This document shows positions 1 to 9,090 of a DNA stretch of 64,000 nt, in pieces. Source of the stretch: JAGDMJ01 sp963809695 (GTDB taxonomy: Bacteria; Bacteroidota; Ignavibacteria; UBA10030; UBA6906); NCBI GenBank assembly GCA_963809695.1, contig CAWEKI010000003.1, positions 1-64,000 on the forward strand, read 5' to 3'. The translations under genes were made by a program, and so were the position numbers. The notes below the pieces were generated by a model, which did not search any database, was not told the origin of the DNA, and saw nothing but the letters and a program-made list of their open reading frames with translations. Every line of letters begins with the position of its first letter. Position 1 is the stretch's first letter.

Positions 1-1563
1 GTGGGGGAGACCGGGTTGAGCGATGCCTCCGCGCTGCTTGACAAGGTCGCCTTCCGCAATTTCTGCACCGTCCTCGAGCAAAAGTCGTATGCCTTTCAGC
101 GGATTAACTCGCAAATACTCTGGTCCAACCCCGCGTCGCCGGAGCAGATCCGGCCGGCCGGGGCTTTCCTTCTGCTTGGCCAGCGTTTCGTCATTGATTC
201 CTACGTGACGGGCAGCGTGGTCTTTGACAAAATCATGTATCATGGCTCCAAAGTCTGGCGGGCGCTGCCGTCTACCTTCGATATCCTCTACGCCCTCGGG
301 AACGATGCCTCAGCACAGTTGCTGGCGCAGGAATTGGAGCAATACCACTATGGGTCCAATCTTGCTGCCCTGCGCTACCTTGTTGATAGTTATGAGCCTG
401 AATTCTGGGCGGGAACGCTCTATAATAGTTGGCTTCGCGCGATACGGACGCTCAATCCGCAGTCAGGACGGACAGCGCTCCCGCCTTTCATGCAGACCGC
501 CGCGTGGTGGCAGGAGAAAATGAACACCCAGCTGGCCTCCTGGGCGCAGCTGAGGCACGACAATCTCTTGTATGCCAAACAGTCCTATACCGGCGGGGCG
601 ACCTGCTCATTCCCAGAAGCGTTCGTTGAGCCGGTGCCCGACTTTTATGTCGCTCTGCGCTGCCTGGCGGACAGTGCCGCTGCTGTATTCCGGTCCCCGA
701 TGTTCAATGACACGTATGTCGGCAGTTTCTTCGAAGGGATGGCGGGGATAATGGACACGCTCGCAGGCGTAGCCCGGAAAGAGCTTCAAGGTACCACGCT
801 ATCCGATCAAGAGAGGGATTTCCTCAGGCATATTCTCTACGATCTGCAAGGTGGCTGCGGCTCACCCTACCGGGGATGGTACGCCAGGTTGTACTATACC
901 GGCGAGACGGGGTTTATGAAAGAAGACCGCGTCGTTGCGGACGTCCATACCTGTCCTACGGACCAGGGCGGAACGATGATGGGCTGGGTGCTCCATGCCG
1001 GGACGGGACCGTCAAATATGGCGGTGGTAGCTGCAACGGTGCCCGGTGGCCGCTCCATGGCATTCATCGGACCGGTCTCGAGTTATTATGAACACGTCAC
1101 CACCAATTTCAAGCGCCTCACCGACGAGGAGTGGAGGACGCTCTATGCCGTATCCCCATCGTTCAGGCCGCCGCTGGTAAATCTCTATCTTGCTGATGCC
1201 CGAGGGAACTCCCGCGGCTCCGGGCCATCGCTGATCACGGGCGTCGACACTGATCCCGCGCAAGGGCTGCAGCCAACAACGGTGACGCTGGAACAGAACT
1301 TTCCGAATCCGTTCAATGGTCAAACGGTGATATCGTTTGCCATCCCCGCTTCTCTCACTGGGTCACCTGTGGACCTGGTCATCTATGACATTCAGGGACG
1401 CCGCCTGCGGACGCTGCTGCACCAGACAATGCCGGCCGGGACGTTCCTTGCACGATGGATTGGTGATTCGGAGAACGGATCACAGGCAGCCAGTGGCGTA
1501 TACTTCTATCAGTTAAGAGTCGGCCCGCAGCTGCGGACCGGGAAAATGGCGCTGGTCCGCTAA
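1..1563 (+). CDS. DUF3160 protein with T9SS C-terminal sorting domain (5' partial)
   Basis: The frame is open from the first base, so the gene almost certainly starts upstream; the GTG at base 1 is not claimed as the start. Residues about 140-196 of the visible part carry the DUF3160 hallmark, YNSWLRAI followed by SWAQLRHDNLLYAKQSY at 180-196. From about residue 430 a typical type IX secretion sorting domain follows (LEQNFPNPFNG, then VIYDIQGRRLRTL and SGVYFYQLRVG), ending in LVR. The family has no established enzymatic activity that I can name. The C-terminal domain predicts export across the outer membrane and anchoring or release at the surface. The gene ends 35 bp before the kinase gene and may belong to the same transcript. 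Family assignment is by remembered motif and is fairly sure; function is unknown. Confidence 0.8.
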   Translation: MGETGLSDASALLDKVAFRNFCTVLEQKSYAFQRINSQILWSNPASPEQIRPAGAFLLLGQRFVIDSYVTGSVVFDKIMYHGSKVWRALPSTFDILYALGNDASAQLLAQELEQYHYGSNLAALRYLVDSYEPEFWAGTLYNSWLRAIRTLNPQSGRTALPPFMQTAAWWQEKMNTQLASWAQLRHDNLLYAKQSYTGGATCSFPEAFVEPVPDFYVALRCLADSAAAVFRSPMFNDTYVGSFFEGMAGIMDTLAGVARKELQGTTLSDQERDFLRHILYDLQGGCGSPYRGWYARLYYTGETGFMKEDRVVADVHTCPTDQGGTMMGWVLHAGTGPSNMAVVAATVPGGRSMAFIGPVSSYYEHVTTNFKRLTDEEWRTLYAVSPSFRPPLVNLYLADARGNSRGSGPSLITGVDTDPAQGLQPTTVTLEQNFPNPFNGQTVISFAIPASLTGSPVDLVIYDIQGRRLRTLLHQTMPAGTFLARWIGDSENGSQAASGVYFYQLRVGPQLRTGKMALVR

Positions 1564-1598
1564 TTGATTCTCTTCCCTCGAATCCGTAATTTATTTTC

Positions 1599-2543
1599 AT
1601 GAACCAACCAAAATTTGTCGTCGGCGTTGACGGGGGAGGAACGAAGACCGTTGGGGAGCTTGCCGATCTTCGTGGCACTGCTCTTGCCAGCCATGCCGTC
1701 GGCCCAACAAATCCGAACGTTACAGGCGTTGAAGAATCGGCCCGCACGCTCTATGATCTCGTTCGCCACCTGTGCACCCTAGTCTCATGCCGGCCAGCCG
1801 ACTTGCAGGGCATTGTTCTGGGACTTGCGGGGGGTGGAGGGGAAAAACTACAACGAGAGATGCGGGAAAAGTTTGCGCGCGACCTCCACGAAGATGGAAC
1901 GACAGATCCGCCGGTCCAGGTCGTGACCGACGTACGGATTGCCCTGGAGGGAGCATTCGGCGGCGGTCCCGGAATCGCCGTGGTGGCAGGGACCGGATCA
2001 TCGATCATGTATAAGACATTGCAGGGAGACGCAGAGCTGATCGGAGGGTGGGGACGAATTCTGGGAGATGAAGGGAGCGGCTATTTCATCGGTCTGGAAG
2101 CTCTGAAGGCAGTGACGCGGGACTACGACGGCATGGCGCGGGCTGAAGCGCTGCGCGATGCGCTGGCCAAGCGGTTTGGCTTGGATTCGCGGTACCGCAT
2201 TATCGAAGCGATCTATCGGCAGCAATTTTCCATTCCTTCCCTGGCCCCGCTCGTCTTCGATCTGGCTGCGCAATCGGACAACGCCAGTTGTGGAATCCTC
2301 AATCATGCAGCTGCGCTTCTTGCGAATCAAACAGAGTCAGCGCTTTCGCACATGGGCAACGGCCCGGTCGGTGTTGTGCTTTCAGGGGGATTGCTGGAGC
2401 ACGAAACACCCTTCAAAAACCTTTTCGTTGCAGAGATGACCAACCGGTTTTCACGGGTTCGGATCCAGTCTCCGCTCTTTTCAGCCGTGCACGGCGCGGT
2501 AATGCTGGCTCTTCCAAAGGGACGGGAGGATCTGAGCGCGTGA
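1599..2543 (+). CDS. BadF/BadG/BcrA/BcrD-type N-acetylglucosamine kinase
   Basis: A 314-residue cytoplasmic ASKHA-fold sugar kinase. It has the N-terminal phosphate loop GVDGGGTKT (residues about 9-17), GLAGGGGE, the second ATP loop VAGTGSSIM, and GGWGRILGDEGSGYFIG, the pattern of eukaryotic-type GlcNAc kinases in the BadF/BcrAD family. These phosphorylate free N-acetylglucosamine (or a related amino sugar) to the 6-phosphate. Its TGA overlaps a GTG that is the likely start of the next gene, a NagZ-like hydrolase/beta-lactamase fusion. That coupling supports amino-sugar salvage: the hydrolase frees GlcNAc and this kinase traps it. Substrate is inferred from family and neighbour; glucosamine or a benzoyl-CoA-reductase-type activator role is less likely given the small single-domain form. 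Confidence 0.85.
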   Translation: MNQPKFVVGVDGGGTKTVGELADLRGTALASHAVGPTNPNVTGVEESARTLYDLVRHLCTLVSCRPADLQGIVLGLAGGGGEKLQREMREKFARDLHEDGTTDPPVQVVTDVRIALEGAFGGGPGIAVVAGTGSSIMYKTLQGDAELIGGWGRILGDEGSGYFIGLEALKAVTRDYDGMARAEALRDALAKRFGLDSRYRIIEAIYRQQFSIPSLAPLVFDLAAQSDNASCGILNHAAALLANQTESALSHMGNGPVGVVLSGGLLEHETPFKNLFVAEMTNRFSRVRIQSPLFSAVHGAVMLALPKGREDLSA

Positions 2544-5473
2544 GCGGCATGTTGCGGCGGAGTCTGATCGTCCTTCCTCTTCTTCTCTCTCTCTTCTCGT
2601 GTACTTCGTACCAGGCAGGCAGCGGGTCGGGCGTGACGTCCAGAGAGCGGGTTCCGCCCGCGCCGGGGCAGACGGCTACGCCGATCACTGTCGTGGATTC
2701 GCTCCTGAGCGTCATGACTATTGATGAGAAGGTCGGGCAGATGCTCATGGTGAAAATGCCCGGCAACTACATCAGTACGCAAGGGAATGAATACGAGCGA
2801 TTGGAGCGGCTGATTGCGGATATTAAGCCGGGGGGAATGATCCTGCTGCAGGGGGACATCTACGAGACGGCGATCCTGCTCAACAAGTTGCAGCGCCTCT
2901 CCTCGCTTCCTCTCATTGTCGGAGCGGATCTCGAGAACGGCCTTGCGATGCGTCTCCGGAAAGCGACCTGGTTTCCCTCCGCGATGGCGGTGGGCGCAAC
3001 GCGGAATCCGGCGTATGCCTATGCAATTGGCCGTGCGACTGCCGATGAGGCGCGGTCAGCGGGGATCCATCAGAACTTCGCTCCCGTTGTAGATGTCAAC
3101 ACGAACCCCGACAATCCCATTATCAACACGCGCGCCTTCGGAGATGACCTCGGGCTCGTGGATACGATGGCGGGTGCATTCCTCCGCGGGTTGCAGGACG
3201 GTGGCATGATCGCCACGCTCAAGCATTTTCCAGGTCATGGCTCCACCGGAGAAGATTCACACGTGGGACTCCCGGTCATTCCGTTTGACCGGAGGCGTCT
3301 TGACAGCCTCGAGCTTGCCGCGTTCCGTAGTGGGATTGACAGCGGTGCAATGTCGGTCATGGTGGGCCATGTTGCCGTTCCGGCGCTGGACCCGTCCCCG
3401 GGCAGGCCGGCTTCTTTGTCACGGAGGATCGTCACGGGCGTTCTCCGGGACGAACTGAACTTCCGCGGACTTGTCGTTACCGATGCGATGGATATGGCCG
3501 GTGTCCGGGGGATTGCGCCCGGGAGGGCAGCGGTCATGGCGGTGCAAGCAGGAGTGGATGTACTTCTGATGACCACCGGAGAGGGGAATGCGGCGCGTGC
3601 TCTTAAAGATGCGGTCCGCGCTGGAGAGCTTTCTGTGGCCAGGATCGACAGTTCGGTGCGTCGCATCCTTGAGGCAAAGGAACAGCTCGGCCTATTCAAG
3701 AACCGCCTCGTGGATCCTGATCGGATCAGCGACCACGTGGGCACCGTGGAACACTGGTCTCTCGCCCGGCAGGTTGCATGTGACGGAGTTACCATCGTCA
3801 GAAATGATAAGAAGATCATACCGCTCCGGCCGTTTGCCAAAAAGCGCGTTCTCTCCGTGCTGATCAGCGATACGGAAGACAACCGCAACGAGATCAACCG
3901 GCAATCCAGTCCGCTGGCCAACGAATTGTTCGGGGCATATTTCACTCAGTTGCTCCAGCGGAGGCGGATACGCCTTGAGACTCTCAGGCTTACTCCTGCG
4001 AGCAATCAGATGGACTTCGCTGAAGCGCTGCGACATATGAAAAAATCGGACATTGTGCTTCTCTCGTTTTTCGTCAGGGTGAGAAGCTCATCGGGCGAGA
4101 TCGGACTGCCGGCGCAGTATCGAACGTTCATCCGGCAGGTGCGCAAGGTCCGCAAGCCGAAGGTTGTGATCGCCTTTGGGAATCCTTACCTGATCAGAGC
4201 GTTCCCTGACGCCCAGACTCTGCTTTGCGCTTACGGCGATGCCGAGGTGACAACCGAAGCGGTTGTGGATGGGCTCTTCGGCGATCGCCCGGTGAGCGGA
4301 AAACTGCCGGTGACTATTCCGGGCGCCTTTGCGTTTGGAACCGGGCTCAGGATTGGGCAGGCAGAGCCGGTACGGGGAGAGGCAGCTCAGGAGGGGGCCT
4401 CCGCAGAACAGTTCGTTAGTGTGGATTCGCTCATTGCGCGCGCGATCGCCGATTCAGCGTTCCCCGGCGCTCAGCTTGTCGTTGTTCGTGACAGCCTTCT
4501 TCTGATCGACAAGGCGTATGGCAAGTACACATACGACCTTGTAGCACTGCCCGTTAACCGGTACACGCTGTTTGATCTTGCCTCGTTGACAAAGGTTTTC
4601 GCGACGACGCCGGCAGTCATGAAGCTCTGCGACGAAGGAAGGATCTCGCTGGACGATCCTGTGGTCAAGTACCTTCCCCGGTTCACCGGAGAATGGAAGC
4701 AGGATGTCACCATCCGGCACCTGTTGCTGCACAGGAGTGGGCTTCCTCCGTTCCGCCGATTGAGCGAAGTCGCACCGACGGCGGAAGCCGCGTTTGACTC
4801 CGTCCTCGCGACACCACTTGTCACGAGGCCGGGCGATTCGACTATCTACAGCGATCTCGGAATGATCGCGCTCGGCAAAGTGGTTGAGCAGATCACCGGA
4901 ATGTCGCTTGCCAGTTATGTTCACGAGGAATTCTATCTGCCTCTGGGGATGACCCACACCATGTTCAACCCGCCCCCTGAGCTCCGCTCGCGTGCCGCAC
5001 CGACCGAGTATGACGCTGTCTGGCGAAAGACCCTCGTCCGGGGCGCCGTGCATGACGAGAACGCGGCAATGCTTGGAGGTGTAGCGGGACATGCGGGACT
5101 CTTCTCGACAGCCTCCGACCTTGCGCTTTTCATGCAGATGCTTTTAAACGGCGGCATCGCCAATGGACGAAGGTATCTCCACGCTACGACAATCAATGAA
5201 TTTCTCCACAAGAAGGTCCCCGGGCAGGAGCGGTGGCTAGGATGGGACATGAAAGCGGAGACGGGCTCTTCAGCCGGGACACTTTTTCCAGCGTCATCCT
5301 TCGGACACACCGGCTTCACCGGCACATCGGTCTGGGCCGATCCCGATAGCCGCCTTGCCGTGATCTTTCTCACCAACCGGGTTTATCCGACCCGCACGAA
5401 CACCAGACTCTACAAGGTCCGTCCTCTCCTCCATGATGCAATCATGCGTGCGATGGAGAAGCCGAAATTGTAA
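2540..5473 (+). CDS. NagZ-like GH3 beta-N-acetylhexosaminidase fused to a beta-lactamase-like serine hydrolase (lipoprotein)
   Basis: The GTG at 2540 overlaps the kinase stop and has a GGGAGGA ribosome-binding site at 2523-2529; the frame is open further upstream but that part lies inside the kinase. The 977-residue product begins with a lipoprotein signal (LSLFSC, Cys21). Residues about 50-380 form the GH3 catalytic domain with the NagZ motif KHFPGHG at 228-234 followed by DSH, and nucleophile Asp315 in TDAMD. A GH3 C-terminal sandwich spans about 400-590. The last 350 residues are a class C beta-lactamase/D-Ala-D-Ala-peptidase-like domain with SLTK at 682-685, YSDLG and HTG. The enzyme should cut GlcNAc from muropeptides or chitooligosaccharides in the periplasm; the second domain may be an esterase, peptidase or amidohydrolase. 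Such fusions are known in Bacteroidetes; the exact substrate is not visible. Confidence 0.87.
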   Translation: MSGMLRRSLIVLPLLLSLFSCTSYQAGSGSGVTSRERVPPAPGQTATPITVVDSLLSVMTIDEKVGQMLMVKMPGNYISTQGNEYERLERLIADIKPGGMILLQGDIYETAILLNKLQRLSSLPLIVGADLENGLAMRLRKATWFPSAMAVGATRNPAYAYAIGRATADEARSAGIHQNFAPVVDVNTNPDNPIINTRAFGDDLGLVDTMAGAFLRGLQDGGMIATLKHFPGHGSTGEDSHVGLPVIPFDRRRLDSLELAAFRSGIDSGAMSVMVGHVAVPALDPSPGRPASLSRRIVTGVLRDELNFRGLVVTDAMDMAGVRGIAPGRAAVMAVQAGVDVLLMTTGEGNAARALKDAVRAGELSVARIDSSVRRILEAKEQLGLFKNRLVDPDRISDHVGTVEHWSLARQVACDGVTIVRNDKKIIPLRPFAKKRVLSVLISDTEDNRNEINRQSSPLANELFGAYFTQLLQRRRIRLETLRLTPASNQMDFAEALRHMKKSDIVLLSFFVRVRSSSGEIGLPAQYRTFIRQVRKVRKPKVVIAFGNPYLIRAFPDAQTLLCAYGDAEVTTEAVVDGLFGDRPVSGKLPVTIPGAFAFGTGLRIGQAEPVRGEAAQEGASAEQFVSVDSLIARAIADSAFPGAQLVVVRDSLLLIDKAYGKYTYDLVALPVNRYTLFDLASLTKVFATTPAVMKLCDEGRISLDDPVVKYLPRFTGEWKQDVTIRHLLLHRSGLPPFRRLSEVAPTAEAAFDSVLATPLVTRPGDSTIYSDLGMIALGKVVEQITGMSLASYVHEEFYLPLGMTHTMFNPPPELRSRAAPTEYDAVWRKTLVRGAVHDENAAMLGGVAGHAGLFSTASDLALFMQMLLNGGIANGRRYLHATTINEFLHKKVPGQERWLGWDMKAETGSSAGTLFPASSFGHTGFTGTSVWADPDSRLAVIFLTNRVYPTRTNTRLYKVRPLLHDAIMRAMEKPKL

Positions 5474-6040
5474 AGATACATCCCTGGCATCCACGGAAAT
5501 CCCCAATTCACGGTTCCCAGATCATGGGTTAGGTATATCCTTGGCCGGATATTTCTTCGCAGAAGAATGGGAGAAGATATCGGGGAAGGTGCATGACATT
5601 CTCCAGATGGTCGGCGGCGCCTGGCTGTACGTCTGGTGAAGAAAAAGAAAGAGAAGAAAGGGGTTTCCTGAACGATTCGAAAGGAAGTCAGGACTGACCC
5701 GTTACAGCCTGGAAACGTCCGGCTTTTGTGGCGTGTTATGATGTTGTGGGGAGGGAGAAGTCATGAGTTGAACGAGCGGGGGAGGATCGGCGTTCGGTGA
5801 TGGTGGGAGCGAAGGTCGTCCTCTCTATATATAGCGGATTCGCCGCCAATGTACAAGGCATTGCCTGCCTGAATGGCGCTGCACAGGCTCAAACCGCAGC
5901 GCCATGTCGACAGTACTAGAGCAAAGTATCTAGCATGGCATCTGTATTTTCGGGTGTCCGGAAATTACACCAATTTCCGTATTGTCCTTCTTTGGTGAGT
6001 TTTCTAGCATTATGAAGATTAACAAGAGGAAGAGAGAGAT
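5474..6040. other. Intergenic stretch without a recognisable gene; hairpins
   Basis: No credible coding frame was found. Two inverted repeats are visible: a perfect 10-bp stem at 5873-5882/5896-5905 (ATGGCGCTGC with its complement, 13-nt loop, no following T-run) and an 8-bp stem at 5959-5966/5972-5979 (CGGAAATT with its complement). The stretch 5640-5830 is purine-rich and then AT-rich (CTCTATATATA). It separates the sugar-salvage pair from complex I and may be a decayed gene plus the nuo leader. Confidence 0.4.
5982..6010 (+). promoter_or_regulatory. Possible sigma70-type promoter upstream of nuo
   Basis: TTGTCC at 5982-5987 and TAGCAT at 6005-6010 are 17 bp apart. Both hexamers are only partial matches. 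The site lies upstream of the DUF4397-like remnant and of nuoA and is the best spaced candidate seen in this gap. It is a weak call. Confidence 0.2.
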
Positions 6041-6223
6041 GTGACCCTGGAAGTCCCCCAGTACGGAAAGCGTAACGCTCTGTTCACGCTTCCGGGCACG
6101 ATGGTGGAGGCAGGACATCTTTATACATTCGTTCTGACCGGCAAGGGGACGAACAGCAGGAACCTCGAGGCGGTCGTGGTTGAAGACCAGATTACGCACC
6201 AGAAGGATACCAGTAATCGCTGA
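6041..6223 (+). pseudogene. Remnant of a DUF4397-domain protein C-terminus
   Basis: This 60-codon frame reads GTMVEAGHLYTFVLTG followed by NLEAVVVEDQ. That resembles the last strands of a DUF4397 beta-sandwich domain, in which an 'aGkvYT..ltG' strand is followed by a short loop and a closing strand. There is no signal peptide, no upstream two thirds of the domain, and an in-frame-looking ATG start at 6012 stops after ten codons. I read it as the surviving tail of a secreted or surface DUF4397 protein, eroded where the nuo operon begins. A genuine small protein is possible but less likely. Confidence 0.4.
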
Positions 6224-6320
6224 TCAAAGCGAGCAGGTACGCAGGATGGCATCACCTCCCCTCCGCACTGGATTCGCGAAGGGGCGGTGGACGCAAGTTT
6301 TTCAGGAAAGGCAAGAGTGG

Positions 6321-6746
6321 GTGAATACGGCCATAGTGCAACCCGTCGATTTCCTTCCCCTTCTTTTTTACACCGTTGGCGTGCTTCTCATTGTCGGGGC
6401 AATGTATGGGCTCTCCTACGTCATCGGTGAACACCACAAGGATCTTGCTACGGGAGCCCCGTATGAGTCGGGCATCAAGGTGACCGGCTCTGCCCGGGTC
6501 CATTTTCCTGCCCGGTTCTATCTCGTCGCCATGCTGTTTGTCATCTTTGATCTTGAAGTTGTGTTCATCTTTGCCTGGGCAGTTTCGACCCGGGAAACCG
6601 GGTGGGCGGGCTACTGGGTTCTTCTGGGTTTCGTGGTGATTCTGGTGGCAGGGCTGGTCTACGAGTGGAGAATGGGAGCATTAGACTGGTTCCCCGGTAC
6701 TCGGCGTATCAATGAACAAAAGGATTCACCCGATGGAACGTCCTGA
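6321..6746 (+). CDS. nuoA: NADH-quinone oxidoreductase subunit A
   Basis: Small membrane subunit of complex I. Three membrane helices are visible (LLFYTVGVLLIVGAMYGLSY; FYLVAMLFVIFDLEVVFIFAW; WVLLGFVVILVAGLVYEW). The conserved loop PYESGIKVTGSARVHFPARF carries the Ser/Gly-rich segment that lies near the quinone channel, and the FDLEVVF acidic helix motif is present. I chose the GTG at 6321 because AGGAAAGG lies about ten bases upstream and it gives 141 residues, the normal length. An ATG at 6246 would add 25 residues with no family counterpart. It is the first gene of the nuo operon, and nuoB starts inside its 3' end. Confidence 0.93.
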   Translation: MNTAIVQPVDFLPLLFYTVGVLLIVGAMYGLSYVIGEHHKDLATGAPYESGIKVTGSARVHFPARFYLVAMLFVIFDLEVVFIFAWAVSTRETGWAGYWVLLGFVVILVAGLVYEWRMGALDWFPGTRRINEQKDSPDGTS

Positions 6747-7332
6747 GGACCCGTATCAGAGCGAGGTGCGGCGCAGTGTTGTGACTGCACGTCTCCAGGA
6801 GCTCCTTGCCTGGGGTAGAAAGAACTCGCTCTGGCCGTTCAATTTCGGACTCTCGTGCTGCTACGTGGAAATGGCCACGAGCCTCACTAGCAGGTTTGAT
6901 ATTGCCCGCTTCGGCGCCGAAGTTATCCGCGGCACACCGCGCGAGGCGGACGTCATGGTGATTGCCGGAACGGTCTTCAAGAAAATGGCCCCGGTGATCA
7001 GACGCTTGTATGATCAGATGATGGAACCCCGGTGGGTAATCTCCATGGGCTCCTGCGCCAACTCGGGCGGAATGTACGATATCTACAGCGTCGTGCAGGG
7101 GGTGGACACGTTCATGCCGGTGGACTTGTATGTCCCCGGTTGTCCACCCAGGCCGGAGGCGTTTATGGAAGGCTTGCTGCTTCTGAGTGAGGCCGTCGGC
7201 GCGGAAAAGCGCCCGCTGAGCTGGATGATCGGCCCGCAGGGGGTGGAAAAACCACCGAAGCCATCGCTTCGGGACCTCAAGCGCAATGAGCGCATGAAGG
7301 TCACCGATCTTCGACCACCCGACCATATCTGA
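6733..7332 (+). CDS. nuoB: NADH-quinone oxidoreductase subunit B
   Basis: Peripheral-arm subunit holding the terminal 4Fe-4S cluster N2, which donates to quinone. The ligands are visible: the tandem Cys42-Cys43 in NFGLSCCYVEM, Cys108 in MGSCANSGG, and Cys137 in PGCPPRPE. The arginine- and glycine-rich stretch SRFDIARFGAEVIRGTPREADV is typical. The ATG at 6733 has AAAAGGA just upstream; an in-frame ATG at 6712 is possible and would lengthen the product by seven residues and the overlap with nuoA to 35 bp. The product has 199 residues, and nuoCD follows after 9 bp. Confidence 0.96.
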   Translation: MERPEDPYQSEVRRSVVTARLQELLAWGRKNSLWPFNFGLSCCYVEMATSLTSRFDIARFGAEVIRGTPREADVMVIAGTVFKKMAPVIRRLYDQMMEPRWVISMGSCANSGGMYDIYSVVQGVDTFMPVDLYVPGCPPRPEAFMEGLLLLSEAVGAEKRPLSWMIGPQGVEKPPKPSLRDLKRNERMKVTDLRPPDHI

Positions 7333-7341
7333 TGATCAATC

Positions 7342-9090
7342 ATGATCGTGCAGCCCGCCACCCGGACCGGCATTGAGGACAGTATCCGGCAAAACTTCGG
7401 GCCGGCGCTGCTTGGCGCGCAGGCCACGCGTGACGGTATCCCGACATACTGGATCCAACCGGACAGGATCGTCGATGTGCTCCGGCAGGCAAAGGAACGT
7501 TCGGGAGAGCGGTACGCGATGCTCTATGACCTGACGGCCATCGACGAGCGCTTCCGGGAACATCGTATGGGGCAACCGGAGGGCGACTTCACCGTCGTCT
7601 ATATGCTCTTCTCATATGAGCGCAATGCATGGCTGCGTCTGAAAGTGCCGCTGATTGGAGAGTACCCCACCGTTGATTCTGCGTCGGGCGTCTGGAGGGC
7701 GGCCAACTGGCTCGAGCGTGAGGTCTGGGACATGTTCGGCATCACCTTCCGCGGACATCCGAATCTGCGGCGCATCCTCATGCCCAAAACATGGCAGGGG
7801 CATCCTTTGCGAAAGGAACATCCTGCGCGAGCCACCGAAATGGCTCCCTTCACGCTCCCGGACTATGACCAGGAAGTGATGGAGTTTCGCCCGGAAGAGT
7901 GGGGGATGAAACCCCAATCACCGGCCTCGGAGTTCATGTTCCTGAACGTTGGCCCACAACACCCGGGAACCCACGGGGTATTCCGCATCGTCCTGCAAAT
8001 GGAAGGGGAAGAGATCATCGACGCGCTGCCGGAGATCGGCTTCCACCACCGGGGTGCCGAGAAGATGGGGGAACGTCAGACCTGGCACAGCTACATACCG
8101 TACACAGACCGGGTGGATTATCTTGGCGGAGTCATGAACAACTTCCCGTACGTCATGGCGGTTGAGACCCTTGCAGGCATTGAGGTTCCGCCCCGGGCGC
8201 AGGTGATTCGCATCATGCTCGCCGAGCTGTTCCGGATCGCAAGCCATCTTGTCTGGTACGGCACGTTCGCGCAGGATATCGGCGCGCTCTCGCCTGTCTT
8301 CTACATGTTCAACGACCGCGAGAGAGTCTTCAAGATCGTCGAGGCGATCTGCGGATTCCGCATGCATCCCGCGTGGTTCCGGATCGGCGGAACAGCGGCC
8401 GACCTGCCCGGGGGGTGGGACAGCCTGGTACGTGATTTTCTGAAATACATGCCACCGCGGCTGAAGGAATATGATGCGCTGGTCATGAAGAATCGCATTT
8501 TCAGGATGAGAACCGTAGGGGTGGGTGCCTATTCCAAGGAAGAGGCGATCGATTGGTCAGTGACGGGCCCGGGGCTCCGCGCAACGGGGTTTGAATGGGA
8601 TTTCAGAAAAAAGCGCCCGTACTCAAGCTATGATCAGTTTGAGTTCGACATCCCGGTGGCGACGCATGGTGATTGCTATGACCGCGCCGTGGTCCGCGTG
8701 GAAGAGATCAGGCAAAGCCTCCGGATCATCGAACAGTGTGTCAACAACATGCCGTCAGGGCACTACAAGTCGGATCATCCTCTGACAACCCCTCCGCGAA
8801 AAGACAGAACCATGCACGACATCGAGACCCTCATCAACCATTTCCTGAACGTCAGCTGGGGTCCGGTGATTCCCGCGGGAGAAGCGTTTGTGGGCATCGA
8901 GGCGACAAAAGGAAACAACGGGTACTACCTGGTGAGCGACGGCAACACGGAATCCTACCGCACGCGCGTTCGCGGGCCGTCCTTTGCCCACCTGCAGATG
9001 GTTCCCATGCTCTGCCGCGGAGGGACGGTCTCGGACCTGATGGCGATTCTCGGCAGCATCGATTTCGTCATGGCGGAAGTGGATCGATAA
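7342..9090 (+). CDS. nuoCD: Fused NADH-quinone oxidoreductase subunit C/D
   Basis: A single 582-residue chain combines NuoC (about 1-180) and NuoD (about 195-582). The C part shows the signature EREVWDMFGITFRGHPNLRR and HPLRKEHPA. The D part opens with NVGPQHPGTHGVFR, the conserved His-containing quinone-site loop, followed by IGFHHRGAEK and PYTDRVDYLGGVMNN, and ends in DFVMAEVDR, the archetypal NuoD C-terminus. The fusion occurs in several groups, including enterobacteria and many FCB bacteria, so it is normal rather than an assembly artefact. NuoD forms much of the quinone pocket with NuoB. The stop TAA shares its last A with the nuoE start. Confidence 0.97.
   Translation: MIVQPATRTGIEDSIRQNFGPALLGAQATRDGIPTYWIQPDRIVDVLRQAKERSGERYAMLYDLTAIDERFREHRMGQPEGDFTVVYMLFSYERNAWLRLKVPLIGEYPTVDSASGVWRAANWLEREVWDMFGITFRGHPNLRRILMPKTWQGHPLRKEHPARATEMAPFTLPDYDQEVMEFRPEEWGMKPQSPASEFMFLNVGPQHPGTHGVFRIVLQMEGEEIIDALPEIGFHHRGAEKMGERQTWHSYIPYTDRVDYLGGVMNNFPYVMAVETLAGIEVPPRAQVIRIMLAELFRIASHLVWYGTFAQDIGALSPVFYMFNDRERVFKIVEAICGFRMHPAWFRIGGTAADLPGGWDSLVRDFLKYMPPRLKEYDALVMKNRIFRMRTVGVGAYSKEEAIDWSVTGPGLRATGFEWDFRKKRPYSSYDQFEFDIPVATHGDCYDRAVVRVEEIRQSLRIIEQCVNNMPSGHYKSDHPLTTPPRKDRTMHDIETLINHFLNVSWGPVIPAGEAFVGIEATKGNNGYYLVSDGNTESYRTRVRGPSFAHLQMVPMLCRGGTVSDLMAILGSIDFVMAEVDR

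Noticed and set aside
2288..2539. Upstream extension of the GH3/beta-lactamase frame to 2288
   Set aside because: It lies wholly inside the kinase gene, lacks family similarity and would hide the lipoprotein signal; the GTG at 2540 has a good ribosome-binding site.
5433..5639. Small + strand ORF after the GH3/beta-lactamase gene
   Set aside because: It starts inside the previous gene in another frame, has no motif and no ribosome-binding site.
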